A stretch of 64,000 nucleotides of DNA from Owenia fusiformis (lineage: Eukaryota > Annelida > Polychaeta > Sabellida > Oweniidae), in NCBI GenBank assembly GCA_903813345.2, contig CAIIXF020000007.1:37592759-37656758 (forward strand), read 5' to 3'. Made by a program: the position numbers and the translations under genes. Below are positions 60,945-64,000 of this stretch, piece after piece (within the stretch, counting starts at the first letter, position 1; the number at the start of each line of letters is the position of its first letter). Under the pieces are notes generated by a model that saw only the letters and a program-made list of their open reading frames with translations, searched no databases and was not told the DNA's origin.

Positions 60945-61155
60945 TGTACGGTCGGTTTTGGATACAGGGTTTATCCCTCGGGAAATATGTGTATATCCCT
61001 TGGTCCCTGCGGTCCGTCGGGATATACACATATTTCCCTTGGGATAAAACCTGTATCCAAAACCTCCCAGTACATAACCCTTGTATATCTCCCGCTCAAC
61101 TCAGATATCAATTATATTCCCGCATGTTATTTACCTATAACACTACTAAGTATGG
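60945..61155. repeat. Foldback repeat with CCGCAGGGACC loop, copy 2
   Basis: Hairpin arms GGTTTTGGATACAGGGTTTA / TAAAACCTGTATCCAAAACC, inner arms AAATATGTGTATATCCC / GGGATATACACATATTT, loop TTGGTCCCTGCGGTCCGTCG. It ends ACCTATAACACTACTAAGTA, matching the right end of the copy at 7431-8005. Confidence 0.7.
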
Positions 61156-61532
61156 GATTAACTTTGATGATATTTCGATATTTCATTTCCGAGATTGTGC
61201 CCAGATCTCGGCAGATCTATTCACCACCTTTACTATGAATGTAATTATCTATAGCCTAACTGTTTAGGGGTTATATTGTTATTTTTCTGAACGGGAATGA
61301 ATAAATATTCTAATTTGAGCTTGAACAAATGCTCTATTAGTTAACATGGTATTGATTTTCAAAAAGCAATAATGACCATTTTAAGTTGGGAATAAATCTA
61401 GAAAAATTGCATGTTTCAGATATGAAGCCATTATATCTATGCAATCTTAAAAGTACTGTCCCGTTACTTGTCATAGAGATAAAAATTTAATTCAAACTGG
61501 CTTGCTTCTCGGAACAGATATTGTTTATGCTA

Positions 61533-61744
61533 AGTGTTCATTTTTCCTTGAAAGCATGAGCTCTCATTGGTCCTCATCACTTTCCAAATGTTTTTTCAAA
61601 TGACTTGTACAGCTCAGTCGTTGTTTCCCTGGTTGCATAAGTGTTCATTTTTCCTTGAAAGCATGAGCTCTCATTGGTCCTCATCACTTTCCAAATGTTA
61701 TTTCAAATGACTTGTACAGCTCAGTCGTTGTTTCCCTGGTTGCA
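61533..61744 (+). repeat. Tandem duplication, ~105-bp unit
   Basis: Two almost identical copies of AAGTGTTCATTTTTCCTTGA through CAGCTCAGTCGTTGTTTCCC to GGTTGCAT. A recent duplication. Confidence 0.9.
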
Positions 61745-62210
61745 TGTTTAACACATTGCCATTTCTGCTTGTTTTTGGACATTTTCCTGGAAAAAATCAA
61801 TCTATTGAAAAGTATGAAATGTAACCTGTATACCCATACCCACTCTGTATATTTTGCAGTGTCATTTTCAACCAAAATTGAGCTAGCGATCTATTCTTTA
61901 CAATCTCAGATACAATATGTCTCAAAGGTCTACAATGTGTTGTAAATCAGTAAGTTATTGAGGATTAAAAGTGCGAAAATCGGGAAAATTTTTAAATTCT
62001 TCCAAATATAAATATGGAAGCCATATATATAAAATAAAATACATAATTGTAAAATTCTTTGGTAAAATACTCTAGGTATTCCTGAAGTAAAGTCTGCACT
62101 TTATATTTTTAGAATAGAATGACAAGGATCTTGCTAGATTTGATTCTGCTGTAAACTTAATATATATAAAATACTTCTATAATGAATAATAGATTAACAT
62201 GGACTTACCG

Positions 62211-62461
62211 AAGTCACTTTCCTCGCAACTCCCCAAGCTCAGAGGACTCTAGACTGCCTAACTTCCAAACCGTCAAATGTTCCATTCTGCTTGTACTGCT
62301 AGTTTGTCTGAAATATTTTAGAGACTTGTAGTATAAACATTTTATTAGTTGGTTATCTGAAAATGCACCTGAGGGTGTAATCTTTCTTCCACCAGATCTG
62401 ATCTTTGTCTCAGGAGACTTTTTGGGACTACTCTGGGGTAAAACAATCCCTATGCTCATCT
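62211..62461 (-). CDS. Weak candidate exon: Lys/Ser-rich N-terminus
   Basis: The minus strand has AG directly before ATG at 62459, then MSIGIVLPQSSPKKSPETKI RSGGRKITPSG. A possible donor lies at TCAG|GTGCAT (about 62389); a stronger donor, GTAAGT, is at about 62210, after an in-frame stop. The composition looks like a nuclear, phospho-Ser-Pro-rich start, but the polypyrimidine tract is poor and no partner exon is seen. It may be noise. Confidence 0.25.
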
Positions 62462-62730
62462 GTTTATAGATCCCTAGTAGCTTTTTGTACTATCCTTTTG
62501 TATTTCTACAGTGGAATCATATAGCCAAAAAAACATTCCTTCGTTGACTCTCATAATCTTCATCCAATGATTTAACTAGAGATCTATTTATTAAAATATT
62601 CTATTGGATAATAATTTGAAATGTTGGAACGGTAGGAAAGTAGATACCTGACAATGACTCTTAACTTTCTGAGATAAAATATGGCAGGTCAACTTCGGGT
62701 CAGTGTGACACCTCTAGAAATAATATAGGC

Positions 62731-63385
62731 CTACCTGATTAGCATAACACCACTCATCTCAACACAGCCAAAATCATCTCAGGGTTATCATGGGTGAAGG
62801 CTACAACAATCCTGAAAACAGAATAGGTAGATGGGAAAATAGAGGACAATAGTAGTACTTTAAAAGACTGTTACTTTATTTTATACTTTTATTTCAAATT
62901 GTATTGATTAAGATAAGACCTTTAAATTGTGAATATGATGAGTAAATCTACTGAGATGTTTTAACATTGTGTCAATCAGGATTAAGTTCAAACCTTTTAA
63001 AAGAACATAATTATATAGCAGTCATACTTTTAAAATTTGCACAGGGCGCTAAATTAAATAGCACCAAATTAAAGCAATTTACAGTATCTCATTTGCTGTG
63101 AAACTGTGAAAGTTAAATAATAACTGCATTAAATACAAATGAATACTTTCTGAAGCAAAGAGCCACAAATGATGCAAGTTAATTAAATCAAACGATGAAA
63201 TAATATACCTGATTAGTATGAAACACCATCATCTAAACACAACCAACAAGGTCTCAGGGTTATCATGGATGAAAGCTACAAAAATCTGGTTCATCTCCTA
63301 CTTCTGAAAACAGAGTAGAGAACTATTGTACACTAAGATGGAAAAACAGATGACAATAGTAGTTTTTTTAAAGGCTGATAAAAGT
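62731..63385 (+). repeat. Diverged direct repeat pair, ~150-170 bp
   Basis: 62731-62870 and 63208-63385 share CCTGATTAG, CAGGGTTATCATGG(G/A)TGAA, CTGAAAACAGA and GACAATAGTAGT in the same order. They are separated by about 340 bp of AT-rich sequence without features. They are old copies of one unit. Confidence 0.6.
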
Positions 63386-63552
63386 TAACTTAACTTAAAG
63401 AAATTAACTTTCATTGAATTCGATCAATAAAAACAAAGCTTAATTTCAGATTTGCTGAAGATGAAATACACTTTTCAGTCTCTATCAATTGTTAAAAGGC
63501 GTGTGCTTATAACAAACACCATTTCGATTAAAAAATATAAATATCAATAATC

Positions 63553-63780
63553 AGGCCCGTAGCCAGGATTTGCCAAGGGGGGTTCATTTTTCAAAAATTC
63601 CAGGGGGGGTTCACATTTGACAGTTTTGGCCCAAATATGGACAAAATCACTTGAGAAGTGCTCAAAATGGTGAAAACTGCATGATTTTGAAAGAATTTTT
63701 TCAAAAATGACCGTTAGCTCAGCACCCTCCGCTCATTTGCTCCGCACCCAATATTTCCCACAGGCTCTGTCTGCACAGGG
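63553..63780 (+). repeat. Dispersed repeat 'GGCCCGTAGCCAGGATTT', longer copy
   Basis: Starts AGGCCCGTAGCCAGGATTTG with two GGGGGGTTCA segments and continues through TTGGCCCAAATATGGACAAA. It is related to the fragment at 15815. Confidence 0.55.
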
Positions 63781-64000
63781 TGAATTTTGGAACATAAATA
63801 AATGACATGTGAATTTGCTGAAGTGACGATTTCCCATGTTAAAAATAAGAGAATTTTAGAGAGACCATACATCATGCGATTTATCGCATTCTACCCCCAC
63901 TTTAACAAAAACCCGTATGGCCCAGTTATCTACGCCTGACGTTGTTGGTCTACGACATTTCAGAATCAGGGAGTGGATAACAGGGCCAGACGAGTTTGGT

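Noticed and set aside
60944-61267. 107- and 83-codon plus-strand frames
   Set aside because: They run through the hairpin and its tail; repeat artefact.

Overview
This is intron-rich, AT-rich animal DNA. Two multi-exon genes for large extracellular mosaic proteins lie in tandem on the minus strand, and their introns are filled with foldback elements, mariner-type MITEs, a decayed non-LTR retrotransposon and two long satellite arrays. The mix of astacin, CUB, EGF, sushi, MAM, thrombospondin-1 and peritrophin-A modules, joined by phase-1 introns, points to a marine invertebrate metazoan. I cannot fix the phylum from sequence alone. There are no bacterial genes, no CRISPR array and no rRNA.

Gene A (minus strand, start codon about 55418, stop codon TGA at 28074-28076, 16 predicted coding exons, 1420 codons) reads as signal peptide, acidic propeptide, RVKR furin site, astacin domain, EGF, CUB, then eight copies of a ~100-residue cysteine-bracketed module that I cannot name. 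All splice phases agree through the whole model. The astacin domain has lost catalysis: its zinc signature reads RQIGHALGLVP instead of HExxHxxGxxH, and the Met-turn tyrosine is replaced by Asp. Yet the propeptide still has the YEGDV aspartate-switch motif and a furin site. This is the most interesting single observation in the window.

Gene B (minus strand, start codon about 23426, leaving the window beyond position 324, at least 21 coding exons, about 1287 codons seen) follows gene A in the same orientation. It reads as signal peptide ([18 protein letters not shown]), a helical N-terminal region, sushi, four calcium-binding-type EGFs each on an exon of exactly 114 bp, sushi, a chitin-binding peritrophin-A domain, a Ser/Lys/His linker built partly from two 36-bp mini-exons, MAM, two TSP1 repeats, and a large all-helical exon with a hydrophobic central segment. 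Both products should be secreted. They look like matrix, cuticle, tube or mucus proteins, but that role is inference.

Region by region: 1-24.5 kb is gene B, with a 10.8-kb intron (5.7-16.5 kb) packed with repeats. 24.5-28.1 kb is intergenic. 28.1-55.5 kb is gene A, including a 1.7-kb CpG-rich giant inverted repeat (41.0-42.7 kb), an inside-out array of four copies of one repeat (47.9-49.3 kb), a GCCGGC palindrome cluster, a 600-bp foldback element with a 5-bp target duplication, and a 16-copy ~104-bp minisatellite (52.8-54.5 kb). 55.5-64 kb holds a ~190-bp ACGT-rich satellite (57.6-60.1 kb) and other repeats, with at most one weak candidate exon. All exon coordinates come from reading splice sites, frames and phases by eye; there is no transcript support.
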